This document shows, one piece after another, positions 21,671 to 33,965 of a stretch of DNA of 64,000 nucleotides (position 1 is the stretch's first letter; each line of letters starts with the position of its first letter). The notes beneath the pieces were generated by a model, which saw only the letters and a program-made list of their open reading frames with translations, was not told the DNA's origin and made no database searches. This DNA is from Areca catechu (taxonomy: Eukaryota > Streptophyta > Magnoliopsida > Arecales > Arecaceae), in the NCBI GenBank assembly GCA_021397845.1, contig CM038052.1:170306182-170370181 (forward strand). Reading direction: 5' to 3'. The position numbers and the translations under genes were made by a program.

Positions 21671-22226
21671 AGGGGTAAAAATGGGTTGGGTCGGACCGGG
21701 TCATGAGTGACCTCAACCCCACTCGGTTCTTTGATCGAGTCCTATTATTGGATCCGGATCAAGTCCACGGTCAAAATTTTTGATCCAATGAATCATTCGG
21801 GTTGGATCGGATCCATAAATATTCTAGTCCTAATCTAAAAAATTTGGATTTGGATCGAGTCCAAATCAAATATAAATAATTATTTTTTAAAATTATCATA
21901 TATTTAGCTATTATTTATCATACAAAATAAACAAGAAATAATATTCTCAAGATATATTTATATCAAAAATATGTTCCACATATAAAAATCTTAAATTATA
22001 ATTTAAAGGTCAAAATAAGTTTAATCATAACAATATTACCAGGTTCAGGTATGGTCGGATCGGGTAGAAATTAAATAAATCCAGACCTGACCCCAAAAAT
22101 AAACGGGATCAATTTTAGAATCCAACATGAATCCACGAGTTCTTGAAAATGGATCGGATCAAATCTAAATGAGTTGAATCAAGTCGGGTTACGTCACGAG
22201 TCAATCCTATCCATTTGCAACCTTAA
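21671..22226. mobile_element. hAT-like MITE (non-coding)
   Basis: The ends are loosely inverted. The left reads AGGGGTAAAAATGGGTTGGG; the right, reverse-complemented, reads AAGGTTGCAAATGGATAGG. Flanking 8-mers GCTGAACT (21663-21670) and GTTGAACT (22227-22234) differ at one base, as for an aged 8-bp duplication. The interior is AT-rich with GGATCGG/CCGATCC words. Similar degenerate segments occur at about 32200-32600 and 44040-44640. Confidence 0.4.
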
Positions 22227-22234
22227 GTTGAACT

Positions 22235-23112
22235 GTGAGGAAGATCATTTATAGGTCAAACCATCATTTGATAGCAATTCAAATAGGTATTTTTTGCTAT
22301 CTTAGGTTTTAAGTCAACTTAGCCTTAAATAATCAGCACGTGACAGGTTAAATTGGCCGAGAATCAAATGACTAACAATCCAAAAACATTACACAATATT
22401 GCATCATAATTTTTTTTTTTTAAAAAAAAAATGTGAAGTGTTTGGTCAAGTGGGCTACCGCCAACCTGTTTGAAGAAAAGCGTGCTTCTCCTGATATTTC
22501 ACAAATTTTAGTTTAATATCTTGAGATTTAAAATAAACCTAGTACCATCTATGATAATGGCCGATGCACATCATCATCAAAAAAAAAAAAAAAAAAGATT
22601 TATATAAGTGTTAGAACCTGACCGGACATTAACCTGGCCAAGATGCTGGATCCCAGGGCTGATCGATCATACAACTTAATTCCCGATCAACGATCAGACC
22701 AAGTTATATCAAATTAATTTTTTTTAAAAAATTACATAATTATAAAAAATATAATATGAACATATGTAGGATTTATTGATATTTTTAATAATTTTTCCTG
22801 CAATAATACATCAACAAAGAGATCAGACTAAAATAGAAATACCATTGATTGAATTGAAAATAGAATATCAAGCATAATAGCCAAATTAAAGGTGTATAAA
22901 TGTTTAAAAAAAATGTAAAAATGACAGTACTACAAAATCCAATACATTTCATGAGCTGTTTTATCAATAATCCGATACACATAGCACATACCCAAAACAA
23001 AATACATAGCAATTACATTTGAATAACAAGAACCAAAAAAAAAAAAAAAAAGGCATAATATTAGTACTACGAGATGGGAAGGCACAAAAAAAAATGAGGA
23101 CATGCTCCATTT
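22235..23112. other. AT-rich 3' flank of the lactate dehydrogenase gene
   Basis: No gene was recognised. The part next to 23112 would hold the LDH 3' UTR on the minus strand; the polyadenylation site could not be placed. Confidence 0.5.
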
Positions 23113-23559
23113 TCAAATGCCAAGCTGCTGCTGTATCTCCCACAATGTATCGGCAGAGCTCCTGAGACGGTTGGACTCCGCATCTGTGAGGTGGACGTTG
23201 GCGACGCTGAGCACGCCGCCACGGCCGAGGCGGGCGGGGAGGCTGAGGAAGACCTCGCGGTCGTCGGGGATGCCGTAGAAGCCCTTGGCGAGGAGGGAGA
23301 CGGGGTGGATGCGGTGCTGGTCGCGGAGGAGGGACCGAGCGAGGCTGGCAACGGAGTAGCCGATGGCCCAGGAGGTGTAGCCTTTGAGCCGGATCACCTC
23401 GTAGGCGCTTTCCACCACCGCCTTCCGGATGCTTTCCAGAACCTCTTCCTCGTAGGCGATTTGGTGCTTCTCCAGGGAACTAAGTACCGGGACGCCACCC
23501 ACGCTTATGCTCGACCAAAGCGCCACCGAGCTGTCCCCATGCTCTCCCACCATGTAGGC
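23113..23559 (-). CDS. LDH: L-lactate dehydrogenase, exon 2 (C-terminal half)
   Basis: The second and last exon of a cytosolic NAD-dependent L-lactate dehydrogenase, which interconverts pyruvate and lactate and regenerates NAD+ under low oxygen. It encodes residues 203-350 after an AG acceptor at 23561-23560, in phase 0 with exon 1. It opens with AYMVGEHGDSSVALWS, which contains the catalytic His (residue 209) in the LDH GEHGDSS signature. It ends with the alpha-helical tail ...SADTLWEIQQQLGI and a stop at 23113-23115. There are no internal stops or frameshifts. GC content is far above the flanking DNA. The protein length of 350 matches plant LDHs. Confidence 0.93.
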   Translation of the reverse strand, partial: AYMVGEHGDSSVALWSSISVGGVPVLSSLEKHQIAYEEEVLESIRKAVVESAYEVIRLKGYTSWAIGYSVASLARSLLRDQHRIHPVSLLAKGFYGIPDDREVFLSLPARLGRGGVLSVANVHLTDAESNRLRSSADTLWEIQQQLGI

Positions 23560-23763
23560 CTGCATGACATAAATAAAAGAATAAAAAATGATTAATAAAT
23601 TCCAAAAAAACCCATTTTGAGTTTCACCATCTCCTTGAACAAATTGCTGGGACCCGGGTGAAAAATTTCAAACGGATACCATGATGACAGGTCATTAAAA
23701 CCGATCAAAATATTCAGATTCATATTTATTTTATTTAATAAATAAATATAAATATATATTAAT

Positions 23764-25119
23764 TATTGATTTTGATTTTGATGATTGATAAAATATTTAA
23801 GTATATATGAGTACTAATGTATGTTAAAAGTATTTATTAGATACAGATATTCATCAATGTTAAAAGATTGAAAAGATTGTCATTTAGTTGAATGAAGGAG
23901 TCATGGATTTTCAAGTTATAAGAACTTTGGAATTGATATGGAAAAACTTGAAGAAACTAAAAATCAATTTTGAAGAAGTTTTAGCAAGTTTCAGCACTGG
24001 CATGCCAAGTATCGACTCACAGAAATCAAGTGTCGACTTACAGAACACAAGCATCGACTCAAGAATTTCAAGTGTCGACTCAATACATGAGATTTTTGAA
24101 AATATAGAACTAGGCCATTTGGAGATTTTTGACTCAAGTGTCGACTCAGAAAATTCAAGTATCGACACAGGAAACTCAAGCGTCGGCTCACAGAAGTCAA
24201 AGCGTCGACTCACAGATTTTGACAGCCATAACGGCTATATTTTCTAAGAGTCAAAATTGATTCCTACAAGCTTCTAACGGCTAGTTTTTCATCCCCATGG
24301 TCAAAACGGTCATCTATGATTTGGTGAGCTATATAAACATCAAAAATCAAATAGGGAAGCAATCCTTTGATGAGATTATTGAATATCCTTTAAGGATTTA
24401 AAAGTTGAGTGGTTCAAGCCTTCAAGCCTTCACGTTTCAAAGAGAGCATCCAAAGTTCACATCCTCAAGCATCATTCAAGATTTCAACATCTTGAAGGCA
24501 AGTTCTTCATTAACAATCAAGGACTTCAAAGAGATATTTGTTTTATTTTAGAAAGCTTTAATTGTACTCTTTCATATTGTTCTTACATTGTTTACTTAAG
24601 GTTTGTTAGTGACCCTTGGAAAACTAAAGAGGTTTGTTGGTGAGCCTTGAGTAAAAACCAACAAGGTTGTTAGTAAGCCTAAGTTATAAAACCAACTAGG
24701 TTGTTGGTAAGCCTGTAAAATCATCGGAGGTTGTTGATTAGCCTAAGTTAGAAAAACAACAAGGAATTTTGACTTGTAAGCCCGGGAAAATAAGTTGGAT
24801 TTTAATTAGTAAGCCAAAGAAACTAATCAACTGTAATCTTGGTGATTATAGTGGAATTCCCAAAAAAATCTTGAAGAGTGGATGCAAGTGCCTTGGAGTG
24901 CACCGAACTACTATATATCTTTATGTTTGTGTGATTGTTTTCTTTATGCATTTACTTTGTTAATTCTGCTGTATATTATTTTGAAGCACACAACACTTTG
25001 ACAAAACATAAGAACTTGATTTGCAATTAGCATATACTTGTTTTAGTTCATCATTAAATAGTTCAAAAGTTTTATAAAACCCAATTCACCGCCCTCTTGG
25101 GTTGCATTATTTTTGGGCA
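23764..25119 (+). repeat. 5' LTR of Copia-1, with TCGACTC repeats
   Basis: About 1356 bp, ending GGGCA just before the primer site. At 24008-24215 the word TCGACTCA or close variants recurs about eight times at 15-60 bp spacing. The 3' copy has the same array at 28565-28785. Confidence 0.7.
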
Positions 25120-25206
25120 AGAATTGGTATCAGAAACCGGAACCCAAAATTGTTGGTATCTAAACTTTGTGCTTTGCAAAAAATCCAATGATTTTGAGTA
25201 AAAAAT

Positions 25207-26600
25207 ATGGCAACCTTTATAGGTATTAGTATTAGACCACCGTTTTTCAATGGCACCAATTACATATATTGAAAAACATGCATGCGCATTTATATTCAAT
25301 CTACGTATTATTATCGTTGAAAAATGATTGTTAATGGTCCACATATTCCTCCAATATTGGTTAATGGCGTTTCCGTTTCAAAACTCGAAGAGAATTGGAA
25401 TGAAAATGACATTAAGCAATCTGAGCTTAATGCCAAAGCAATTAACTTGCTTTATTGCGTATTGGACCCTAATGAATTCAATAAGATCTCCATATGCGAA
25501 ACAGCGAAGGAAATATGGGATACATTTGAGATTACTCATGAGGGTACTTTTCAAATGAAGAATACTAAAATTAATTTGCTTGTACATTCTTTTGAAATAT
25601 TTAAAATGCTACACTATGAATCTATATATGATATGTATGGAAGATTTATGAATATTATTAATGAATTGAAAGGTCTTGTAATAATGCTGATATGGTTAAT
25701 AAGATTCTTAGATCTTTGCCAATATCATGGAATCTAAAGATAACGACGATCCAAGAAGCCAAAGATATTGAAACCTTATCTTTGAAGGAGTTTATTGGTT
25801 CAATCATGACCCATGAGTTGAATTTGTAGTACAAAGAAGTGGTTGCTGATCAAGAGAAAAGATAATAGCCTTCAAGGCCAAAAAGAAATTCAAGACAATG
25901 ATGGCAACTTGGAATGATAGCAAAGATTTAAGTTCAGATGATGAACAAGAAGTTGTCAATCTTTGCTTCATGATAAATAAGAAAAAGGTATGTTCTGAAA
26001 ATGATTATAATTTTACCTTTGATGAATTACATGATACATTTAATGATCTTGTACATGAATACAAAATATTAAAAATTGAACACAAGAAATTAAAAAGATA
26101 TGTAAATTTTTTTCTCTTGAGAACACCAATCTTGTCAATGAAAACCATGATTTAAATATAAAGATTGATATTTTAGAAAGTGATAAGAATAATCTTTCTA
26201 AAAAAAAAAAATTGATTCGAAAGAATTATGCAATAAGTTTTCAAATAAGAAAAATATTTTATTAAATGAAATAGAAATTCTAAGAAGACCTAAAATTTTT
26301 GTATCAAATGATGAGCTTTTAAAGAAAAAAAAAAATCTTGAGTTGAAAAACAATAATTTCTTTATTGCTACTCCTTCCAACATTGCTTGTTTTAAATATG
26401 AAAAATTGAACTTAATGTATATCCCTGTAGATTAAGAAAAGTATGGGTTCCAAAAAGAACTATATTTACTAACCCTAAAAGATCCAAGAAAGTTTGGGTA
26501 CCAAAATTATTTACTTAGTGTGTTTTGCAGGAATATCTTGCAGCCCAACAAGAAGAAAGAAAAATAATTGAATAGTGGCTGTACTAGACATCATGAAGAA
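25207..26600 (+). pseudogene. Copia-1 gag remnant with protease trace
   Basis: It starts at ATG 25207 (MATFIGISIRP), with stops soon after. The best open part, 25324-25737, has ENWNENDIKQSELNAKAINL and ISICETAKEIWDTFEITHEG, typical of the UBN2/gag family of plant Copia elements. Further on are MATWNDSKDLSSDDEQE (about 25900) and repeated VWVPK words (26440-26515). NSGCTRH at 26571-26591 resembles the Copia protease active-site motif DSG(C)TRHM with the Asp replaced by Asn. Nothing recognisable of integrase or RT follows. Confidence 0.65.
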
Positions 26601-26734
26601 GTGGACAAGCTACATTCTTAACTAAATGGTAAAGAAAGGATTATACATATTGATAAATTCTAAATATTTTCTTCCATAATTGAAAATGTAGTTGAATATT
26701 TGTTATCAATATTGCATCAATTACTTTGAAAATT

Positions 26735-27068
26735 ATTTTAAATTGATTAATTAAGATCAAGTTTAGACTTATAGTCATTGGTTATGATCATAAACTTTTT
26801 GATGTTGATGAATTTCATGCTATCATGATTAAGCTTGTGATTATAAAACCTTCACTTGATTTTGATTAATGTATCTTAAATTACTTCATAAAAAAATATT
26901 TTTAAAGTTACATATTGCTTTGAAAATTGTTTCAATTGATCAATTAGAATCAAGTTTAACTAATAGTCATTTATTGTGATCATGAACTTTTTGATGTTGA
27001 TAGATTTGATGCTATCATAATTAAACTTATGATTATTAGACTTTCACTTGATTTTGATTAATATAATT
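26735..27068. repeat. Direct duplication of about 194-bp period in Copia-1
   Basis: Two imperfect copies, 26741-26872 and 26935-27066, share GACTTATAGTCATT-like, CTTTTTGATGTTGAT and CACTTGATTTTGATTAAT words. No coding content. Confidence 0.6.
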
Positions 27069-28318
27069 TTAAGCTATTTCAAGTGAAATGTTATGATTTA
27101 TGTATTTTCATTTTTTGACATCTATGCTTAAACTAGAAATGACTTGGATCAAGTATAGAACTGATAGTGGATTACATTTAAGAATAATGTATGCATATTG
27201 ATAAACCATTGCTCTAGTAACTAGACTTCCTATTAAATTACTTCTAGCATTTGTATGTATATCAAATTATTTCAAATGGATTGTAAATCATGTTAAAAGT
27301 TTTTTAATGATTAATCCTTTGTATTTTGAAAATCATGAATATCTTTAAAATTTCAAATCTTGATGCATGTGCTTTCATATTTTATTCCTCAATGAATGCA
27401 TATTTTTAAGGGGGAATAATATTTAGGGGGAGCATCCAAAGATTTGTTGTCATTATATACATATAATACTTTGAATATTTTCTTTGATATCATACTTTAC
27501 TTATATTGCTATAATACTTATTCTCCTTATTTTCAAATCTAATCCTTTAAGGGAAGTTACATTCAATTGGTATCAAGATTTATTTCATTAAGAATCTTAA
27601 AAAAGGAGAGAGAAGAGCTCCTAATAACTGCTTTGGATTGGATTAGTCACCATAGCCGTCTAGTCATAGGAGCTAAGTAGGATTTAAAGACCCTCTCTTT
27701 CTATTCAATGGGATCTCTTATGACATGTTGAGGTGCCACTATGGCCTTATGCCATGAACAAGTAAGGTGAATGGATTGTTATCTTGCTATCAGTTATGTA
27801 TATTAGAGCTAATATATATTGAATTATTTTTTGCATGTGCATTTTTGCAGCATCATGTTCAATTAGTATCATATTTAATTGGTATCATGATTAATTAATT
27901 TTATGTATTGATTTTGATGATCTACTTGCTATTCTTTTCACCTTCATTTTCATTTTATATTGCCTTTCATTCTTTTTCATGATAACGAAAACAGAGAAAA
28001 AAATGTTAAGTATGAAAAAGAGAAAGATATGATAAACATACAAAAATTATATGAGAAATGAAAGAAAATGCAAAAGAGAAGAAGAAAGTAAAATATTTTA
28101 ATCTTAAGAGAAGAATTAGTAAGAGAGAAAAAATTTGAAAATTTTGCATATTTTGAAAAATATTTTGAAAAATTTTTGAAAAATTTTTTGGATCATATTT
28201 TGAGGGGAAGCTTAATGCTTATTGATTTTGAGCTTACATGTTTATTTTATTGTTAATCTTTTTAAGCTTACTCTATTTATATACTTAAAGATTTTGTCAT
28301 CATCAAAAAGGAAGAGAT

Positions 28319-29698
28319 TGTTAACTCTGGCCTTGATTTTGATGATTGATAAAATACTTAAATATATATGAATACTAATGTGTGTTAAAAGTATTTATTA
28401 GATATAGGTACTCATCAATATTAAAAGATTGAAAAGATTGTCATTTAGTTGAAGAAGCCTTGGATTTTCAAGTTATAAGGGCTTTGGAATTGATACGGAA
28501 GAACTTGAAGAGGCTAAAATTAATTTTGGATAAGTTTTAGCAAGTTTCAGCACTGGCACGCCAAGTGTCGACTCATAAAAATCACGTGTCGACTCACAGA
28601 ACACAAGTATCGACTCAAGGATTTCAAGTGTCGACTCAAGGCCTGAAATTTTTGAAAATACAGAACTAGGCCATTTGGAGGTTTTTGACTCAAGTGTCGA
28701 CTTAGAAAATTCAAGTGTCGACTCAGGAAACTCAAATGTCGACTCATGAAGACTCAGTATCGATTCACAGAAATCAAGTATCGACTCACGGGTTCTGACA
28801 GCCATAATGGCTATATTTTCTAAGAACGAAAATTGATTCCTACAAGCTTCTAACATCTAGTTTTTCATCCCCAACGGTCATAAGCGGTCATCTATGATTT
28901 GGTGAGCTATATAAACATCAAAACTCAAATAGGAAAACAATACTTTGGTGAGATTATTGAATATCCTTCAAGAATTCAAGAGTTGAGTGGTTCAAACTTT
29001 AAAGCTTTCAAGTTTCAAAGAGAGTATCCAAAGTTCACATCCTCAAGCATCATTCAAGGCTTCAACATCTTGAAGACAAGTTCTTCATTAACAATCAAGG
29101 ACTTCAAAGAGATATTTGCTTTATTTTAGAAAGCTTTAATTATACTCTTTCATATTGTTCTTATATTGTTTACTTAAAATTTTTGGTGAACCTTGAAAAA
29201 TCAAAGAGATTTGTTGATGAGTCTTGTATAAAAACCAACAAGGTTGTTGATAAGCCTAAGTTATAAAACCAACTAGATTATTGGTAAGCCCGTAAAACCA
29301 TCGAAGATTGTTGGTTAGCCTAAGTTAGAAAACCAATAATGAGTTTTGACTTGTGAGTCCAGAAAAATAAGTTGGGTTTTGATTAGTGAGCCAAGAAAAC
29401 TAATCAACTGTAATCTCGATGATTATAATGAAATTTCCAGGAAAATCTTGGAAAGTGAATATAGATGCCTTGAAGTGCACCGAACCATTATATATCTTTG
29501 TGTTTGTGTGATTGTTTTCTTTGTGCATTTACTTTATTAATTCCGCTGCATATTATTTTGAAGCACACAAATTTTTTGGCAAACACAAGTACTTGATTTG
29601 CAATTAGCACATACTTGTTTTAGTTCATCATTAAATAGTTCAAAAATTTTATAAAACTCAATTCACCCCCTCTTGAATTGCATCATTTCTGAACGACA
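28319..29698 (+). repeat. 3' LTR of Copia-1
   Basis: Begins TGTTAACTCTGG after the purine tract at 28305-28318 and ends in CA before TTAAT. It contains the TCGACTC array and closely matches 23770-25119. Confidence 0.7.
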
Positions 29699-31139
29699 TT
29701 AATTAGATAAAAAAATATATTTATATTTATTTTAAATATAAATATTAAAAATATAAATATAAATATCGATATAAATTAGATAATTAAATTATATAACTAT
29801 AAATATTATATTTATATATTTTAAAAATTAATAAATATTATTTAAAATTAAATAAAATTATAAATATAATTAAATATTTGAATATGGATCGGATAGCCAT
29901 CTATTTATATCCTTATTTATTTTTTTATAATTATAGATATCGATATTAGCCGAATGCTCAATTTTTTATCTATATTTAAATAATTTTGCATATGAAATTG
30001 GAGCCGATCGATATTTTAAAACCTTTTGTACTTTAAATATCATAACAGAACGAGATAGTAGAAAAAATCATGTCCTATTTTATTGGATTTAAAAACTTGA
30101 TAATATTTGTTGGGGAAAATGCTTGGCCAACATGTTTATAAGATAGGAGACACCACATGGCTTATTAATTATCTCATCTATATAATATCAATACTCAGGT
30201 CCCCTGGATCTGTCTCTTTGTTATTTTTCAATACCATTGTTATATCCCTGTATTCAAATTGAAATGTTCAAAATTATACACAATAATTAATACACAGCGA
30301 TGCAAATATTAAATTATTTTCATAGTAATCATGAGAGAGGGAACGTTTAACGATCTAATGAAGTATCAAATATATTATTTTGAAAAATGAACAAAACTAA
30401 ATAAATGGATGCGCCAATGGAAAATGGAAAAAAGTGGATTTTTCATGCTATATTCCCAAAAAAATCCTAAATCTGGAATCATTTATCTTATAATAGCAAG
30501 ACTTAAGCCTTTTACAGAATTCATGATTAAAGGATAAAATTCATTAAAAAATTTCTACCAGCGTGCATTCATCTGATTATCAATGGAGTGACTTGGACAA
30601 TCATTGGGTGGGTCAAACAGAAAATCATTAATATTTTTTTTTTAAAAAAATGAATAATCTAGAGAATATTATTACCACATCCTAGACTCTGGGCTTATTG
30701 TTTAGGCATGACATTGGAAATATCCTATATAATTATAATTGACCAACCAAAAATTACCCAAAGTTAGATGATGCTTTCATATTTATCCATCTACTCCAGA
30801 TGGATAAATAAGTAAAAACAAAGGCTAAATGCAATAATTCACAAGCTCATGATCTGGTTAAGCACATACCATTACATACAATTACTCTCTAAATTCTTCT
30901 TTTCATCCTAATAACAAATGATCCACTGACTTGAGAACAAGAGTCAGACACTATCACAACCCAGCATCAAAATTAGAAAAATTATAAAGATTCCAAACAG
31001 ATCACAGTGAATTTGGATTTCCTACATCAACTAGGCAACGATAGATCTATGAAATAACAAAAATAAATAAATAAATAAACCACTAATATTTGATATCTAT
31101 TTGGGGGAAAAAAAGTGTTCTTTTATGAATTAATTTTAC

Positions 31140-31745
31140 CTGGACATCCTGGGCGTTGACCTCAAGGTGATCAGCGAGAAGAAAGCGGAACCGGGACGAG
31201 TCCAGATTGGTCCCCGATCCGATGATCCGGTTGGGCGGGAATCCGGAGAGCTTCCAGGTGATGTAGGTCAAGACGTCGACCGGGTTGGACACCACGAGGA
31301 GGAGCGCGTCCGGAGAGTACCGGGCGAGAGGCGGCACGATCTGCCGGAAAAGGGCGAGGTTTCGGTGGAGGAGATCGAGGCGGGTTTCGCCGGCGATCTG
31401 GCGGGCGCCGGCGGTGATGATGCAGAGGTCGGAGGAGGCGGTGACGGCGTAGTCAGGGGAGGCGCGGATCTTGGTGCGCGGGAGGAAGGCGGCGGCGTGC
31501 TGGAGGTCGAGCATCTCGCCGCGGAGCTTGTCGGGCTTGGCGTCGACGAGGGCGAGCTCGTCGGCGAGGTCCTGGGTGAGGATCGTCTGGGCGATGGCCA
31601 TCCCGACGTTTCCGGTGCCAATGACGGAGATCTTGGTGTGCCGCTTCGTCGGCGACGGCGGCGCCGCCTGCTGGAGCGGCCGGAAGAAGGCCCGCGAGAT
31701 GTCCTCCCCGAGCCCTAGCTCCGACAAGGACGAAACCTTCTTCAT
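31140..31745 (-). CDS. LDH: L-lactate dehydrogenase, exon 1 (NAD-binding half)
   Basis: Residues 1-202, from ATG 31745 (MKKVSSLSEL) to the GT donor. The Rossmann motif GTGNVG is at residues 43-48 and the coenzyme-ribose Asp at 68 (LALVDAK). GARQIAGETR holds Gln116 and Arg122, equivalent to Gln102 and Arg109 of animal LDH; Gln rather than Arg at that place favours pyruvate over oxaloacetate, so LDH rather than malate dehydrogenase. VVSNPVDVLT (Asn154) and LDSSRFRF (Asp182, Arg185) complete the active site with His209 in exon 2. The exon is very GC-rich and open on the opposite strand too, a by-product of composition. The 5' UTR should lie just above 31745. It appears functional. Confidence 0.94.
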
Positions 31746-33311
31746 CTCGATTGGACGATCAAAAACGAACGATGGAAAGAAGATCGGAAAAAGAGGCGGG
31801 CGTTGTCACTGCCGCTCCTCGGCTCCTCTGCCCTCCTAAATGAAGGGGAAGGTGGGGATGTTTTTAATGAATACTTGATACACCCAGCTTAGGGACACCA
31901 TTACTCACACCCTCTAAAGCGTTTGTGGGACCAGGTGATGGGGTGGGTAAGATGGTCGAGACGAAGCGAAAGAATGCTCTTTTATGGTCTAATTTAGTGG
32001 GTAGTCCACAGTTTCGACGCAGCAATGGAGACACGACGCACGGTTACCGGGTCCACGCACGTGATAATAAAGTTAATATCCGTGATATAGCATCCAAGTG
32101 CGTTTAAGGCAGTTTTTCTTGACATTATTAGATATCGTTTTCGATTATTCAATAAAATTAAACCAATTTTTTATTAAATATATAAATTATATTATGTCAA
32201 CCAAATATAAGAGGCTGCATCTGGATCTGATCATCCAAAATCTATGCCTACATATTAAAAATTTTTTAGCCCCATATTTATCGAATTTAATTAAATATAA
32301 AAAAATTATATTTAGATCGGATCGGATAGAATATATCAAGTCCTGTAAAATTTAATTTATTTAAAATCTATATAGATCGAATCTGAATATACTACTATTT
32401 AGATTAGATATATCCATCTCATATCTAATTTATTTAAATATTTAATAAATTTGATTTTTTTTATTAATGTATTTGCTTTGGATCGATATACTATTACCTA
32501 CATCCAATCCGAATTCAAGTCAAATTTTTTTAATATAATTCATATCTATTTATAAATTAGACAGATTCAATTTTATTTGTCTCATTAAAACCAGGATGGA
32601 TATACATTGGATTGATAAAAATTACTATCTCTCACTGAATATCTTCTAACTCAACTCCTATAAATATAAAATTTATTAATTATTTTCTTATCAAAATTTT
32701 AAATTTAAATCGGGATTTGCATAAATGCTTAAAAACTATAATTAGGTTGATGTTCGATATAGTTCTATAATAATATTTAATTACTAAAACTTTTAATATA
32801 TATATATATTTTTCATACACCGGCTTAGACGGAGAAAGAGGAAGAAGTGGCAAGTGGAAAGGTCAAAAGTTTTTTTTTTTTGTTTTTTCTGATGGAAGGT
32901 CAAAAGGTTTTCAAAAGAATATGAATAAAGAGAAAAACCCACCGGTCTAACGATCCCACGCTGACGGAGAAGAGGCCGAAGGAGCTGAAAGCCGCCATCC
33001 GATCTGCGCGGCGCCACAGGATTGGCTTTATCCTGTGTACCGAGACCAGTTCGGTTTACCGACGCCGAAGGGACGAAGGGCACGTCAAGGTTTGCAGCAG
33101 TCCAAGTCTAGAAGGCGGTGAAAAATCTATGGGCGGAGGAAGGAATCTCCACGTTTCTTGAGGAGGAGGAAGAGCTCCCCTTTCTTGACGGGCAGGCTTT
33201 CAAGGAAAAAGAAAAAGAGTCTTGGACCTCTAGATGGTATTGGCCTCTACCTAGTTTTTTATACAGACTAATTTCAATAGCACCGTTGAAGAGAATGGTT
33301 TAGGTTTTTCT
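31746..33311. other. LDH upstream region and AT-rich intergenic DNA
   Basis: 31746-31850 is GC-rich and likely holds the LDH 5' UTR and promoter; no TATA box could be assigned. 32150-32620 is AT-rich with GGATCGGAT-type words like the MITE-like segment at 21671. A GC-rich island at about 32940-33240 has short open frames with no recognised domain. Confidence 0.45.
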
Positions 33312-33640
33312 CCTTTTTTTTTTTTTTTTTTTTTGTGATAAATAGCAACATATTAAAATAAAAAAAAAGATAGAGTTTACGAATATTTGACATGATACAA
33401 TAAAGAGCAGGTCTGGGAATTTACAAAAGCTCCTGGAGTACAAAAAAATGTATAAATAAAAACCAAATTTTATCGGTATATAACACAATACCAGTCGAAT
33501 CACAGATACAGAAATCAGTAATGCATAGATATAATTACAGCAACCCTATTGGTATGGGAACCCTCTTGATTCAGGGATCCTGTAGAAGTACCAGTGTAGC
33601 AAAATGCAGCATCCAGATTTAATTTGAATATCTCTTAGAG
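33312..33640 (-). other. LINE 3' UTR and poly(A) tail
   Basis: The minus strand reads toward TGTACTCCAGGAGCTTTTGT, TATTGTATCATG and GCTATTTATCAC, then a long A run, which is a typical plant L1 3' end. Confidence 0.6.
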
Positions 33641-33957
33641 GTTCTGCTGTATTTGAAGAAAGAGAAATCCATTAGCCCCAATTTTGATGATGGGTTTGAA
33701 ACTTCATTCTCAGATTGGCAGATTGAGCATAAACAAACCAAACCAGAGTCTCTCGGCAGCCTAATTTGGATGGGTAAGATAGGAAACCAGCAACAGTATA
33801 TTGAAAGTATCTGTCTATCATATGTTGCATCAAGTGAATTCCCTTGAATCTTCCTGTCTCCATGAACTGTGGCCATTTGTGGGGAATGGCAGATATCATA
33901 GCATTTACCATATGCAAGTGAGAATAGGAATAGCATCAAAGGCAGCAGTAATAATAT

Positions 33958-33965
33958 AAGCATAT
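33958..33965. repeat. hAT target-site duplication, left (AAGCATAT)
   Basis: The 8-bp AAGCATAT recurs exactly at 37207-37214. Confidence 0.95.

Larger units (their letters stand above)
23764..29698 (+). mobile_element. Degenerate Ty1/Copia element inside the LDH intron (Copia-1)
   Basis: LTR-like repeats 23764-25119 and 28319-29698 share most of their sequence, and TTAAT flanks both sides (23759-23763 and 29699-29703). A primer site starting TTGGTATCAG lies at 25124, and a purine tract AAAAAGGAAGAGAT precedes the 3' LTR. The interior keeps gag and a protease trace only; integrase, reverse transcriptase and RNase H are absent. It is transcribed opposite to LDH. It is a non-autonomous, LARD-like derivative. 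The left LTR seems to lack about a dozen starting bases. Confidence 0.75.
23560..31139 (-). other. Single 7.6 kb intron of the LDH gene
   Basis: GT donor at 31139-31138 and AG acceptor at 23561-23560. About 5.9 kb of it is a degenerate Copia element inserted in AT-rich intron sequence. The rest (23560-23758 and 29704-31137) is AT-rich with no further gene. Confidence 0.9.

Noticed and set aside
23191..23595. 134-codon plus-strand frame
   Set aside because: It is a shadow of LDH exon 2.
24000..24220. Short regularly repeated words resembling a CRISPR array
   Set aside because: The repeats are only 8-12 bp, irregularly spaced, inside an LTR of a plant Copia element, and lack spacers or cas genes.
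31167..31718. 183-codon plus-strand frame
   Set aside because: It is a shadow of GC-rich LDH exon 1 on the opposite strand and has no motif of its own.
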